This document shows, one piece after another, positions 8,448-18,366 of a DNA stretch of 64,000 bases. Origin of the DNA: Poecilobothrus nobilitatus (taxonomy: Eukaryota > Arthropoda > Insecta > Diptera > Dolichopodidae); the NCBI GenBank assembly GCA_947095535.1, contig OX352772.1, positions 112,897,865 through 112,961,864 on the forward strand. The letters run 5' to 3'. Position numbers and translations under genes: made by a program. The number at the start of each line of letters is the position of its first letter. Position 1 is the first letter of the stretch. Under the pieces are notes generated by a model. The model was given only the letters and a program-made list of their open reading frames with translations. It was not told the origin of the DNA and did not search any database.

Positions 8448-9146
8448 ATGTCAATAACATTAACTTTAAACGGAAACTCTTCCACATTGACAACTAATTA
8501 TTTCCCCCCTATAGATCTAAAGGGAAGAGAATATACCTGTGGTTTAGTTGATTTTCAAACGTATAACTCAATACCTAATATAGATGAGGATAATAATACA
8601 TTTATTATTGATGATAAACCTATTACAATTCCAACAGGTTCATATGAAATTGGTGATATTGAACTATTTCTTAGGAAAGCGTTGAATATAACTAAAGCAG
8701 ATAAGGAAAAATTAATTATAAGAGCAAATAATAATACATTAAAGTGTGAAATTTTTGCTGATAAGGATATTGATTTTGAAAGAGAAGATACAATTGGTAG
8801 ATTATTAGGTTTCAGTACGAAGAAATTATTAGCTAATAATTGGCATACTTCAGATCTTTTTGTTGATATTAATAAAATAAATATAATAAGAGTAGAATGC
8901 AATATTATTTCTGGAGCTTATATTAATGAAAAAGAGGCTCACATTCTACATGAATTCTCTATTAATGTCAGTCCTGGCTATAAAATAATTGAAGTTCCTA
9001 AGAATGTAATTTATTTGCCGGTAACTATTAATCAGATAAGTTCTATTACTGTAAAACTCCTTGATCAGAACGGTAATTTAATTAATTTTCGAGGAGAAAC
9101 AATAACATTAAGATTACACTTAAAGCTTCAGGATGATCGTATTTAA
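8448..9146 (+). CDS. Penton-like (single jelly-roll) minor capsid protein (element A)
   Basis: A 232-residue, beta-rich protein starting MSITLTLNGNSSTLTTNYFPP. It carries the GREYTCGLVDFQTYNSIPN motif, the GSYEIGDIE...L helix-strand unit and a C-terminal LHEFSINVSPGYKI...RLHLKL pattern typical of the minor capsid (penton) protein of this Polinton lineage. It directly precedes the hexon gene, as expected. Intact. It differs completely from element B's penton, showing that A and B are from different capsid lineages. Confidence 0.82.
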   Translation: MSITLTLNGNSSTLTTNYFPPIDLKGREYTCGLVDFQTYNSIPNIDEDNNTFIIDDKPITIPTGSYEIGDIELFLRKALNITKADKEKLIIRANNNTLKCEIFADKDIDFEREDTIGRLLGFSTKKLLANNWHTSDLFVDINKINIIRVECNIISGAYINEKEAHILHEFSINVSPGYKIIEVPKNVIYLPVTINQISSITVKLLDQNGNLINFRGETITLRLHLKLQDDRI

Positions 9147-9312
9147 TCAAAATTATCAATCCAATATAAATTCACGGAATGATAAACATCACCTTAATTC
9201 ATTAAAGGTAGTCAATGGAGGAGGTACTCAACAATTAAAATACAAAAAACGATTATCTTTTGAAAATAAAGAATATTTAAAATCTCTTGGATATCTGCTA
9301 AAAGTAAATTAA
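9133..9312 (+). CDS. Small conserved ORF between penton and hexon
   Basis: Starts with an ATG overlapping the 3' end of the penton gene (MIVFNQNYQSNINSRNDKH) and ends with RLSFENKEYLKSLGYLLKVN, a tail that resembles short proteins found next to hexon genes in insect Polintons. About 59 residues, too short for a domain call. It could instead be a remnant joined to the lost N-terminus of the hexon gene. Confidence 0.45.
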   Translation: MIVFNQNYQSNINSRNDKHHLNSLKVVNGGGTQQLKYKKRLSFENKEYLKSLGYLLKVN

Positions 9313-10365
9313 AATGGAACTCTTTAATCATGTTCAAAACATGATGGAACAGTTGTTACTCACACTAAACTAGTTAATAATGCTATACCATTTCTATTTG
9401 ATGAAATTCGCTATGAACTTAATGGTAAGGAAATTGATCATAATCGTAATGTTGGAATAACTTCAACATTAAAAAACTATATTTCACTCAACCCAAATGA
9501 AAGTAGAGCTTTATACAATGGAAGTTGGTCACCTGATGCATCAATTAAAATAAATAATTTATATTTTAATTTTTGTATACCATTAAAAAGATTAATAGGG
9601 TTTGCTGAAGACTACAAAAACATTATTCCAAATGCAAAACATGAATTAATATTAACTCGTTCTCGATCAAATGATAATTCATTATTATGTAGCAGTGCTA
9701 ATGCAAGTGAAAAACCAAAAATTACTGTTACAAAAATATATTGGAAGGTTCAACATATTAACTTAGCTGATAATCTTAAATTAAATTTATACAAAAGTAT
9801 TGGAAATGGTTCGGTTATGAAAATTCCTTTTAGAAATTGGGAATTACATGAATATCCCACATTACCAGCAGGAACTACACATCATATTTGGAATGTTAAA
9901 ACAGCCTCACAACTTGAAAAACCTCGTTTTATTATTTTTGCTCTACAGACTGGTAAACAAAATAAACTGGATGAAGATCCTTCAACTTTTAATTATTGTG
10001 ATATTGAAAATATAAAAGTATATTTAAATTCAGAATCATATCCATATGAAGATATGAATTTAGATTTTACAAAAAATCGTTATGCTTTAGCATATGAAGC
10101 ATATTCGAATTTTAGAAGCTTTTATTATAATAACTCATTATCAGAGCCTTTAGTTTCATGGGACAACTTTAAAACTAATTCTCCAATCTTCATAATTGAT
10201 ACTCGTTATCAAAATGATAATCTTAAAATGGGACCAGTTGATGTCAAGATTGAATTAAAAACTTTAAAAAAAATTCCAGACAATACTACAGCTTATTGTC
10301 TTATTTTGCATGATCGCTTAATTGAATATAAACCATTAACAGGAGAAGTGGTCAAAATTATCTAA
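9313..10365 (+). pseudogene. Hexon-like (double jelly-roll) major capsid protein, N-terminus lost (element A)
   Basis: From about 9325 to the stop at 10365 one frame reads through the major capsid protein: TKLVNNAIPFLFDEIRYELN, KEIDHNRNVGITSTLKNY, then FRNWELHEYPTLPAGT, a jelly-roll segment FIIFALQTGKQN and the C-terminal MGPVDVKIELKTLKKIPD. An in-frame stop (about 9329) precedes this part and the usual first several dozen residues are missing, apparently by a small deletion that joined the previous small ORF to the middle of the gene. The first good ATG (9817) would give only 182 residues. The capsid shell of A may therefore be non-functional. Confidence 0.8.
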
Positions 10366-10428
10366 ACTTATGTATAAAAATAAATGATTTTGTCTATAAA
10401 GAAAAAAGCATATTAATAAACAAGGAAT

Positions 10429-10741
10429 ATGTAATCATTGATATACAAGGTTTTCGAGATAATAGCAATAAATTTATCTTGAAAGAAATTGCTATTCTTT
10501 CATCAAAACATAAAAATGGAATATATAATAATTGATATACAAGGGTTTCGCGACAATAATAATAAATTTATTTTAAAAGAAATAGCTATTCTAACATCTA
10601 ATGACGAAATTCAACATTTCATAATAAAGCAACCTTATCCTTATCATTATTTATAAACAAAAGCAAAACACACAAATTACTGACTCACTAAAAATCATCA
10701 TGGGCTTAAAATGGTCAGACGGTAAAACACATTTATGTTTA
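10429..10741 (+). pseudogene. Relic of exonuclease-like conserved gene, N-terminus duplicated (element A)
   Basis: Two tandem near-copies (10429-10512 and 10517-10605) encode VIIDIQGFRDN-N-KFILKEIAIL. The second continues to a stop and then to an HHGLKWSDGKTHL segment at about 10696-10735. The same order (VDxQ, KE/KKxAIL, GLKWxxG) appears in element B's gene at 29121-29615. The family resembles RNase H-fold exonucleases in its first strand but lacks a clear DxE motif, so function is open. Duplication and frameshifts show the gene is dead. Confidence 0.6.
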
Positions 10742-10962
10742 AAAAAATGAATATTCAACAAAATCATTGTTCGTTTTAACCCTATAAATTTTCTATACTT
10801 TGAAAAAATGTTTATTTAATAAAAAAATAAAAATAAAAATAAAAATTAAAAAACAATTTTTGTTAACAATATTTAAAGGAATAGAACCTTTAAATCATTT
10901 TAATTTCTAAAATTAAAGAGTAAACAAGTTTCTTTAAGCTCTTTTTATATTTTTTTTTAAAT
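10742..10962. other. AT-rich spacer
   Basis: Low-complexity A/T sequence with long A and T runs; I see no gene. Confidence 0.6.
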
Positions 10963-11112
10963 ATGAATCAAAATAAGGATAATAATAAAAAACCAGGAAT
11001 TATAGGTCAAATAAAAAGGGAGATAAATTATACCATTATTAAAATGAGAGTCCCAAGTTCATCAACATCAACTAAATCAGCATCAGAGACAGAAATAAAA
11101 AAATGTAATTAA
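10963..11112 (+). CDS. Small hypothetical ORF, 49 residues
   Basis: MNQNKDNNKKPGIIGQIKRE... ending in a Ser/Thr-rich tail and KKCN. No motif recognised. It lies alone between the exonuclease-like relic and the convergent OB-like gene and may be chance. Confidence 0.3.
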   Translation: MNQNKDNNKKPGIIGQIKREINYTIIKMRVPSSSTSTKSASETEIKKCN

Positions 11113-11245
11113 AAGCAATCAATGTTTTTTGTTTTTCCTGAATAAAAAAAAGTTTATGTAATAAATTAAAAGGAATAAAAAGATATATTTTCAAATTTAA
11201 AAAATGTTTTTTATTTCATTTTTATTTTATTTTTTTTTGTACACA

Positions 11246-11809
11246 TTATTTTAATTTAACAATTTTAAATTTTATATTCAACTTATTTTGTTCTTTGGAT
11301 CGAATTATAAAATTGTATACAATATCTTTCTTTTCAATTTTTTTATTTAGAGTTTTAATAACTTTTGATGTATACATTACACTGTATTGCGAGGGCAAGT
11401 AAGTGTAAAAGTTATTCAATTCTAAATAAATAGAACTGATAATTTGTCCATCTGGGTCCTTAAATTTGGAATCTCTTCTTTCAATTTTCTCAACTGTATA
11501 CTCCTTGTTAACAGTTAAGTTGGCGATTGAAAAATATTTGAGACTCTTCTGGTTTATTTCGTTTAGATCTCCAACAAAATCCAAAAGATCGACCTCGCTC
11601 TCGCTGTCTTCATCAGTTTCTTCTTCTTCTACCGGTTTTGTTTTTGTTGATGCTTCTATCATTTTAAGATCTTCATCATCAGAAAGCTCCGGTTTCCTTT
11701 TTCTAGTTGTTGGTTTTCTTGTAGAAGTTGATTCTACTTCAATATCTTCATCATTCTCCATATTTAAAAATCTTTTTGCTGCTCCTAGTTTTAATTTCTT
11801 TTGAGACAT
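11246..11809 (-). CDS. Acidic protein with possible OB-fold, ssDNA-binding candidate (element A)
   Basis: A 187-residue protein. Residues 1-80 are charged and low-complexity (KPTTRKRKPELSDDED, then EEEETDEDSESE). From about residue 88 a compact beta-rich domain follows: YFSIANLTVNKEYTVEKIER, IYLELNNFYTYLPSQY, then IYNFIIRSKE-type strands. The pattern of strands and its place beside the polymerase fit an OB-fold ssDNA-binding protein, as found in several large DNA viruses. This is inferred by shape rather than motif. Frame intact. Confidence 0.5.
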   Translation of the reverse strand: MSQKKLKLGAAKRFLNMENDEDIEVESTSTRKPTTRKRKPELSDDEDLKMIEASTKTKPVEEEETDEDSESEVDLLDFVGDLNEINQKSLKYFSIANLTVNKEYTVEKIERRDSKFKDPDGQIISSIYLELNNFYTYLPSQYSVMYTSKVIKTLNKKIEKKDIVYNFIIRSKEQNKLNIKFKIVKLK

Positions 11810-11897
11810 TATTATAGTTATGATATTATATTCTTAGCGCTCAATGAATTTATACCCTATTTTATCAGATAATTTCCTTTTTTCTTACATTTTTTTT

Positions 11898-12085
11898 CTT
11901 TTATCATATTTACCGGAAATTTATTTTCTAGATAGGACGAAAATTTCCTAATAATTTTTTCCTTTATCATATTTACCGGAAATTTTATTTCTAGATAGGG
12001 TAAAATTTCCTAATAATTTTTTCCTTTATCATATTTACCGGAAATTTTATTTCTAGATAGGGTAAAATTTCCTAATAATTTTTTC
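11898..12085. repeat. Three tandem 62-63 bp repeats
   Basis: Three copies of a unit containing TATCATATTTACCGGAAATT...CTAGATAGG, beginning near 11902, 11965 and 12027; the last two are nearly identical. They lie between the polymerase and OB-like genes, where nothing else is coded (11810-12211). The short inverted motif TTACCGGAAA and the repeat layout could be a regulatory or replication site, or simple satellite. Confidence 0.85.
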
Positions 12086-12211
12086 TTTTTTTTTGTATCA
12101 AACAATAAGATAGGAATCTACGCAAAAAAAAAACAAAACAAAAAACAAAATTTATATATATTTTTTTTATCTTTTTATTATTTTTAGATATGAACTTACA
12201 TTAATAAAATT

Positions 12212-14656
12212 TTAATGATAGCTTTCAGTAAAGTTATCGCAAAATAAACTTGCGATCCATTCTTGATCAATGACAATGCACATATCTGAGTTTGTGGTGT
12301 TGCACCCCATGCACCACGGTCCATATAATTCGATAAAATCGATGACCTCCTCTACAGTATCAAATACTGCATATTCTGAATAGCATAAGAAATCAGCTAT
12401 ATTATTATCACCGCGAATCCTGGATGTCTCTGCTACATTTCTTATGCAAGATGTGCAATAAACATCATTATAAGGAAGTATTTCGTAGCAATAACTTTGG
12501 AAAGTTAAAGTTGTTGGTTCCACCAATGATGGCATATCATAGTATTTATAAGCTAATCCGTAAGCTTTTGTTGAGTCGAGATATTTAATAATGTGATAGT
12601 AGTTGGGGAATCCAATTGGGTTATACCCTATTCTTAGCAACTCCGTATTGGTTGGCATTCTGTAATCAATAATAAAAAAAAAAAAAAAAAAAGATAATTT
12701 ATCTAACGATGATGCCATAAAACGGAATGAATCAATAAATTTTAATATAATTTTACTGTTTTTAATATATTTAATAATGGAAATATAATTTTCGGTGTTG
12801 TTTGGTATTATTTTAATTTTTCCATCAATACTATTACATATATCTGTTATAAGTAAGTGTGCATCATATTTTGTTAAATTATGAAACACAATTGGAATTG
12901 TATGTGAATTTTTATAATTTAAGTTGCATGCTTGATGTGCAGCTCCTCTATAATTACCAGTCAAATGACAGTGATCTTTTACTTTAATGTCTCCTTCATT
13001 GAATATTTCTTCACATATATGACAAGTATTGGAGGAAAAGAATTCTTCAATTTGTGTTTGTGTTAGTTTGTCAATAGGCTTCGAATTAAGGAAAATACTT
13101 TCAATTTCATGGGAAATTTGTTCTAATTCATGTGCGAACCACTTTGCACAATCCATGCCACGATAAGCTTTATAACATGATAATGAATAATTATATGAAG
13201 TTTTTAAATAATATCCTACACTATGTGCTATATGTTGTTGATATTGCTTTGTATTTCGAACTATTTTGGACATAGGTTTCAGTATACATTCAAAATCTGC
13301 ATAAATGATAAATGGGATCCGTTCTTTTTTTCTAAAGTTTTTAAATCTTACTATTTTATTTTCTGGAAAGCTTACTTTATATCCATTTAAATTTTTACAA
13401 TTTTCAAAATGCTTTTGTAAACTAATATTATTGTAGAAAAAATGTAAACATCGGTCGCAAATAAATTTCTTTCCATTATGTTTTGATCCTTGTTTAGCTA
13501 AAAGTCTGGAAATATTTTTTATCCAAACATAATGATAAAAAATTGGTTCATCATCATCAGCATCATTATCATCATCATCATCATCATCATTGATTTTATT
13601 ATTTTCATATCGATTCTGAATAACTAATAAGTTTACATGTTGTTCTTCTTTATTTTGAGTCAATCTTGTTGGTAGAATTTTAAATTTCTTTTTTATTTTA
13701 ATAAGCTCATATAAATTCACACTTATTTTATTAATTTTTTCGAATTTTGTTATATCTACTCTGCTGACTGGAAATTTAATCCCATCTAGTTTTAAGACGG
13801 AAGAATAATGAGGGTAGCTACTTGTGCGTGTTGGATTTAAAGCAGATTGATTTTTAACTGGATGTATAGCTGAAACTATAGCCCAAGCAAAACAGTAGTT
13901 ATCATTATTTTGGATATTTATGCAAGCCTTTTTATTTTGAATTAATTTTGGCAAACTAATGTATGTTGAACCACATTGAGGTCTATAAAAATTCACATTT
14001 AACACTAAATTGATGATTTCTTTCAAGGCCCAACCTGAATCTTTTTCTTGGAACTCTTCTAAATCTTTTAATATTATTTCTTTTATGTTATTTTGATACC
14101 ATTCTTCTAAATTTGTATCTCTTGATATTACATTATTTTTTGTATTCATATATTTATAATCTTCAATTATGCTATCTTTAGAAGTTTTAACAAAATTTCC
14201 ACAAAATATAGCATTAACTTTAAGAAAAGGTTCATTCTCTAAAATCTTTTTAATTTTACGGTTAAAAGTTTTTCCACATAAAGTTAAAAAGTCTAATGGA
14301 TCCTTTGTTAACAAATTAATTATAACAAAAGTCTGTACCCGATTTTTAAATATGCTATTTATAATTTTGCATTTGATTTTTTTAAAAATTTTTTTTTTTT
14401 TTTTCAATGTTATTTGTTTAATTTGGCTTTTATAACCTTTCGAAATAGCAATAGCATTGCTAATTTTAAATTTTTCACTAATTGTATTAGCACTTTCCAA
14501 CAAATTGTACAGTTTCTTAATATGTTTCGAACATTTTCTTATGTATTTTTTACTTTTATTTTTACATATTTTAGCTTTAGGTACTAATAACTTTATTTTT
14601 TTAACTAAACACTTTGGATTATTCATTTCTAAGCTGTTCTTCGTCTTACTGAACAC
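12212..14656 (-). CDS. Family-B DNA polymerase N-terminal and exonuclease part, fused to an unrelated tail (element A)
   Basis: An 814-residue frame. Residues about 215-330 carry a conserved module (QCGSTYISLPKL, NDNYCFAWAIVSAIHP), then an Asp run. A C2H2-type finger (CDRCLHFF...HFENC, about 400), Exo I (YADFE, about 455), an inserted endonuclease VII-like treble clef (CHICEEIF...DHCHLTGNYRG, about 543-565) and Exo II (FHNLTKYDAHLL) follow. At residue about 655 the frame enters a poly-T run (12675-12694), after which none of the palm motifs appear. Instead a 148-residue tail (MPTNTELLRIGYNP..., CTSC, CMGC) follows. The catalytic polymerase domain is missing, so A probably cannot copy itself alone. 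Confidence 0.82.
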   Translation of the reverse strand: MFSKTKNSLEMNNPKCLVKKIKLLVPKAKICKNKSKKYIRKCSKHIKKLYNLLESANTISEKFKISNAIAISKGYKSQIKQITLKKKKKIFKKIKCKIINSIFKNRVQTFVIINLLTKDPLDFLTLCGKTFNRKIKKILENEPFLKVNAIFCGNFVKTSKDSIIEDYKYMNTKNNVISRDTNLEEWYQNNIKEIILKDLEEFQEKDSGWALKEIINLVLNVNFYRPQCGSTYISLPKLIQNKKACINIQNNDNYCFAWAIVSAIHPVKNQSALNPTRTSSYPHYSSVLKLDGIKFPVSRVDITKFEKINKISVNLYELIKIKKKFKILPTRLTQNKEEQHVNLLVIQNRYENNKINDDDDDDDNDADDDEPIFYHYVWIKNISRLLAKQGSKHNGKKFICDRCLHFFYNNISLQKHFENCKNLNGYKVSFPENKIVRFKNFRKKERIPFIIYADFECILKPMSKIVRNTKQYQQHIAHSVGYYLKTSYNYSLSCYKAYRGMDCAKWFAHELEQISHEIESIFLNSKPIDKLTQTQIEEFFSSNTCHICEEIFNEGDIKVKDHCHLTGNYRGAAHQACNLNYKNSHTIPIVFHNLTKYDAHLLITDICNSIDGKIKIIPNNTENYISIIKYIKNSKIILKFIDSFRFMASSLDKLSFFFFFFIIDYRMPTNTELLRIGYNPIGFPNYYHIIKYLDSTKAYGLAYKYYDMPSLVEPTTLTFQSYCYEILPYNDVYCTSCIRNVAETSRIRGDNNIADFLCYSEYAVFDTVEEVIDFIELYGPWCMGCNTTNSDMCIVIDQEWIASLFCDNFTESYH
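13543..13590. repeat. (ATC)n microsatellite coding an Asp run in the polymerase
   Basis: In-frame CATCAT repeats encode a run of Asp with one Asn and one Ala inside the polymerase N-terminal half. Confidence 0.85.
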
Positions 14657-14792
14657 TTTAAAAATTAACTCAATTTAATTCACTTGAAGAAAATCAAAAT
14701 GACAAATGGAGAAATTTATTCACTCTGAATTCAATTGAATTCTGAGTCTAATACGATTAGCTAAAATTATAAAGAAATTTAAAGATAAAAAT

Positions 14793-15234
14793 TATAGATA
14801 TCGAAAAAGACTACAATTGTTCTACATATTATATCACAAGGTCATTCTTATTTCCTTATCATAATTACAAGTTCAAGAACCTGCAGAAAAAAAAAGTTTT
14901 TTAAAATATATTAATTACTATAGTTCCTTATCAACTAATTTTTTTTCTTAGAAATTGAAAGATTTTAAGTTTTTGTTTGTTCTGTTTTGTTTTGTTTTGT
15001 TTTGTTATTGTTTACTATAGTTCCTTATCAACTAATTTTTTTTCTTAGAAATTGAAAGATTTTAAGTTTTTGTTTGTTCTGTTTTGTTTTGTTTTGTTTT
15101 GTTATTGTTCTTTTTTATTCATATAAAAATATGTTTTGCCGACGGCTTTTTCAAAAACTATATTTTCATATAAAAAAATATGTTTTGCCGACGGGATTGA
15201 AAAAGTGTCACAGAACTCTCATAGTATAAGTACT
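14793..15234 (-). repeat. Right terminal inverted repeat of element A, with internal duplication
   Basis: Mirrors 210-550, but is about 100 bp longer because a 97-bp block occurs twice in tandem (14917-15013 and 15014-15110) while the left repeat has it once. The two ends have therefore diverged by a tandem duplication since they were last equalised. Confidence 0.92.
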
Positions 15235-15240
15235 GAGGTA
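15235..15240. repeat. Target-site duplication, right copy (GAGGTA)
   Basis: Exact second copy of the 6-bp duplication directly after the ACT terminus of element A; element B's polymerase reading frame resumes here. Confidence 0.95.
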
Positions 15241-18200
15241 ATATTTGAAGGAATTGGACCTGAAAAACGGCTAAATTTGTTCTTTTACAAAAATCACTAC
15301 AACGTAATAAAATCGCTGACTGCAACCTTTTGCGCCAGTTATTATTGTGAAGATTGCCACATTCCATACAACAACAAAAGTAATCATAGATGCACAGGAA
15401 CATGTCCATGCTGTCAAAATTCTCCACCATGTCTTAATAATTTAAAACAAATTTTATGCAATGATTGTAATCGTTCATTTCGAGGTCGAATGTGTTTAGA
15501 TAACCATAGGGCGTCAAGTTCAAAACGCAACAGTATTTGTGACGAAGTTAAAAAATGTTTGTCTTGCTTAAAACTTTATAGAGCCGACAGAAACCATGTA
15601 TGTGGTGAATACTTTTGCAAGATTTGCAGTAACTATGTTCCTGAGAATCATAAATGTTTTATTCAACAAAACAAAAATCAACCTAAACTAAAAAATTTTA
15701 TTTATATATTTTACGATTTGGAAACACAACAAGAAAAAGCTTTGGGAGAGAAGTACATAAGAGGCATTATATCAGATATTAAACTACATGAACCAAATTT
15801 GTGTGTTTTCGAGCAAAGATGTGACGCATGTATTTCGTTGTCCTCGTTATATTTTTGTGAAACATGTAAATTTAGAAGAAGGGGAATTAAAGAGGGAAGT
15901 ATTATAGAGCAATTTCTGATGTACATAATGGAGATAAGAAAAGAATTCAAAACTGTCGTGGTAATAGCACATAATGGACAATCTTTTGACCATCAATTTA
16001 TTTTAAATATTATATTAGAAAAAACCTCTTTAAAAACTAAACTAATTATGCGAGGTTCAAAAATTATCATGATGTTATTAGATATCATAAAATTTATAGC
16101 CTCAATTAATTACTTTGCAATGACATTATCAAAATTACCAAAGGCTTTTGATTTACAAATTGATTTGAAAAAAGGATATTTCCCGCATCTCTTCAATACA
16201 ACGGAAAATAAAAATTATATTGGACCATTACCACCTGTTGAATATTATAACCCAGATACCATGAAAACTAACGAACGTGAAGTATTTCTGAAATGGTATG
16301 AAGATCACAAAAATGATGAATTCTATATGGAAATTGATATTGTAAAATATTGTATAAATGACGTAGCAATACTAACGCAATCACGCTTAAAGTTCAGAGA
16401 ATTTTTTCTTAGAGAATGTAGCGTTGAATCTTTTCTAGAGGCCACAACTATAGCGTCTGCTTGTAATCTTGCATTTAGGCGTAATTTTTCAAAACCAGAT
16501 ACGGTTGGTTTAATATCCAAAAACGGGTATAGGTATTCAGATAATCAATCAAAGGCAGCTATTCAATGGTTGGTTTGGGAGGAGGAAAAACGGAATATTA
16601 ACATTAGACATGCTGCTAAACAAAAAGAAGCTGTCGTAGCCGGTGTAAAAGTTGATGGTTTTTGTTCAGAAACTAATCAAGTTTCTGAATTTTATGGATG
16701 TTATTATCACGGTCATCCTAACTGTTTTCCACGTAATCGTAATTCTTATTTATATGATGATAAAAATGATACAATGAATGAACGATATGATAGCACTATT
16801 AGAAAATCTGATAGGTTGAAAAGATTAGATTACATTGTAATTGAATAACCATCCATTAGTACAACTTTCACCATTAAAACCTCGGGATTATTTTTATGGT
16901 GGGCGTACAGATAATGTTTACAACTACTACAAATGTAAAAAAGGAGAAAAAATAAAATATATAGATATTTGTTCTTTATATCCATGGGTTTGCAAATATG
17001 GAAAATTTCCTGTCGGCCATCCAGATGTTTATGTAGGAAATGTTAATTGTACTAAACAAAATTTAAAAGATTTGAATGGACTTATAAAATGTAAAATTTT
17101 ACCACCAGAAAATCTTATACATCCAGTATTACCTGTAAAACAAAACAACAAATTAATGTTAATTAATGTCGCACATGTAGTGAGGAAAAAAACCTAAATG
17201 AATTTTGTTTACATAATGATAACGAAAGAGCTTTACTTGGAACATGGATTATTGATGAAGTGTTAAAAGCTCTTGAATTGAAATATAAAATATTAGAAAT
17301 TCATGAAATATGGAGTTACAACATATGTCACTACAATGGTGTAACAAAAACAGATGGTCTTTTCACACAAATGATGAACAAATTTTTAAAAATAAAACAA
17401 CAGGCATCGGGATGGCCTAGTAACTGTATAACAAAGGAAGAGAAAGAGAAGTATATAACGGGTTTTCTTAGAAATGAAAATATTCAACTAGAATTTAATG
17501 AAATTGTAAATAATAAGGGACTACGATCTTTTGCAAAATTAATGCTTAATTCTTTTTGGGGTAAATTTGGACAGAGAGAAAACTTACAAAAAACAATAAT
17601 TATTAATCAACCTAAGGATTTATATGACATTTTAACAAATCCATCTATAGACGTTTGTGGTATTCTTCCAGTAAGTGAGGAAAACATTATAGTTAATTGG
17701 CAGTACAAAGAAGAAGCAGGTGAATCATTATCTACTGTAAATGTATGTATTGCAGCTTACACAACTACTCAAGCTCGATTAAAATTATATAGTTATTTAG
17801 AAAAACTAAAGGATAGAGTTTTATATTATGACAGTGATTCCGCAATATATATAAGTCGTACAGGAGAATATGAACCCCAAACAGGGGATTTTATAGGAGA
17901 TATGACCGATGAACTAGAATGTTATGGTGTTGGAAGTTACATCACAGAACTTGCAAGTGGAGGCCCTAAAAACTATGCATATAAAGTTCACAGTACGAAA
18001 GACAATGAAGAAAAACTAGTTTGTGAAGTTAAAGGAATTTATTTAAACTATACAGCATCCCAAAAAATTAATTTTAATACAATTAAAGAAGCGGTGCTAA
18101 ATGTGAAGGAAGACAAAGATATATACATACTTTAACAAAATATTCGACGTAATAAAGAGCATAAAGTTATCACAGTTCCTGAAATAAAAAAATATCAAAC

Positions 18201-18279
18201 TAGGTTAGAAAAACGTAAATTTATGGAAGATGGTAGTTCATTTCCCTATGGATATAAAAGATCTAATGTTAATAATTAA
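15235..18279 (+). pseudogene. Element B family-B DNA polymerase, downstream piece, multiply broken
   Basis: Continues the gene begun at 1-209. In order: Cys-rich zinc-binding region (CEDCHIPY... to about 15680), Exo I FYDLETQ (about 15711), Exo II AHNGQSFDHQ (about 15967), Exo III YCINDVAIL (about 16347), palm motif A DICSLYP (about 16962), motif B KLMLNSFWGKFGQ (about 17538), motif C YYDSDSA (about 17824; DSD replaces the usual DTD) and a PKNYAYKV motif. Breaks: element A at the start, loss of about 20 codons plus a frame change at 16840, a one-base frameshift near 17162 and an in-frame TAA at 18133-18135. The apparent start codon at 15136 comes from A's terminal repeat. Confidence 0.92.
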
Positions 18280-18366
18280 TTAGAAATATAATGTTTAAAT
18301 TTTTATTTAAAAATTTTAGTATAAATAACACAAATAAATATCAAATATGTTCAAATTTATTAAATA

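Larger units (their letters stand above)
210..15234. mobile_element. Polinton/Maverick element A, complete, nested in the PolB gene of element B
   Basis: The element is 15,025 bp. It begins AGTAGTTATACT and ends AGTATAAGTACT, with long terminal inverted repeats (210-550 and 14793-15234). It is flanked on both sides by GAGGTA (204-209 and 15235-15240), the 6-bp duplication typical of Polintons. It encodes integrase, packaging ATPase, protease, capsid proteins and an incomplete family-B polymerase. On both sides the flanking DNA is the polymerase coding sequence of element B, and the two parts are in the same reading frame once A and one GAGGTA copy are set aside, so the insertion is precise. 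Confidence 0.95.
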
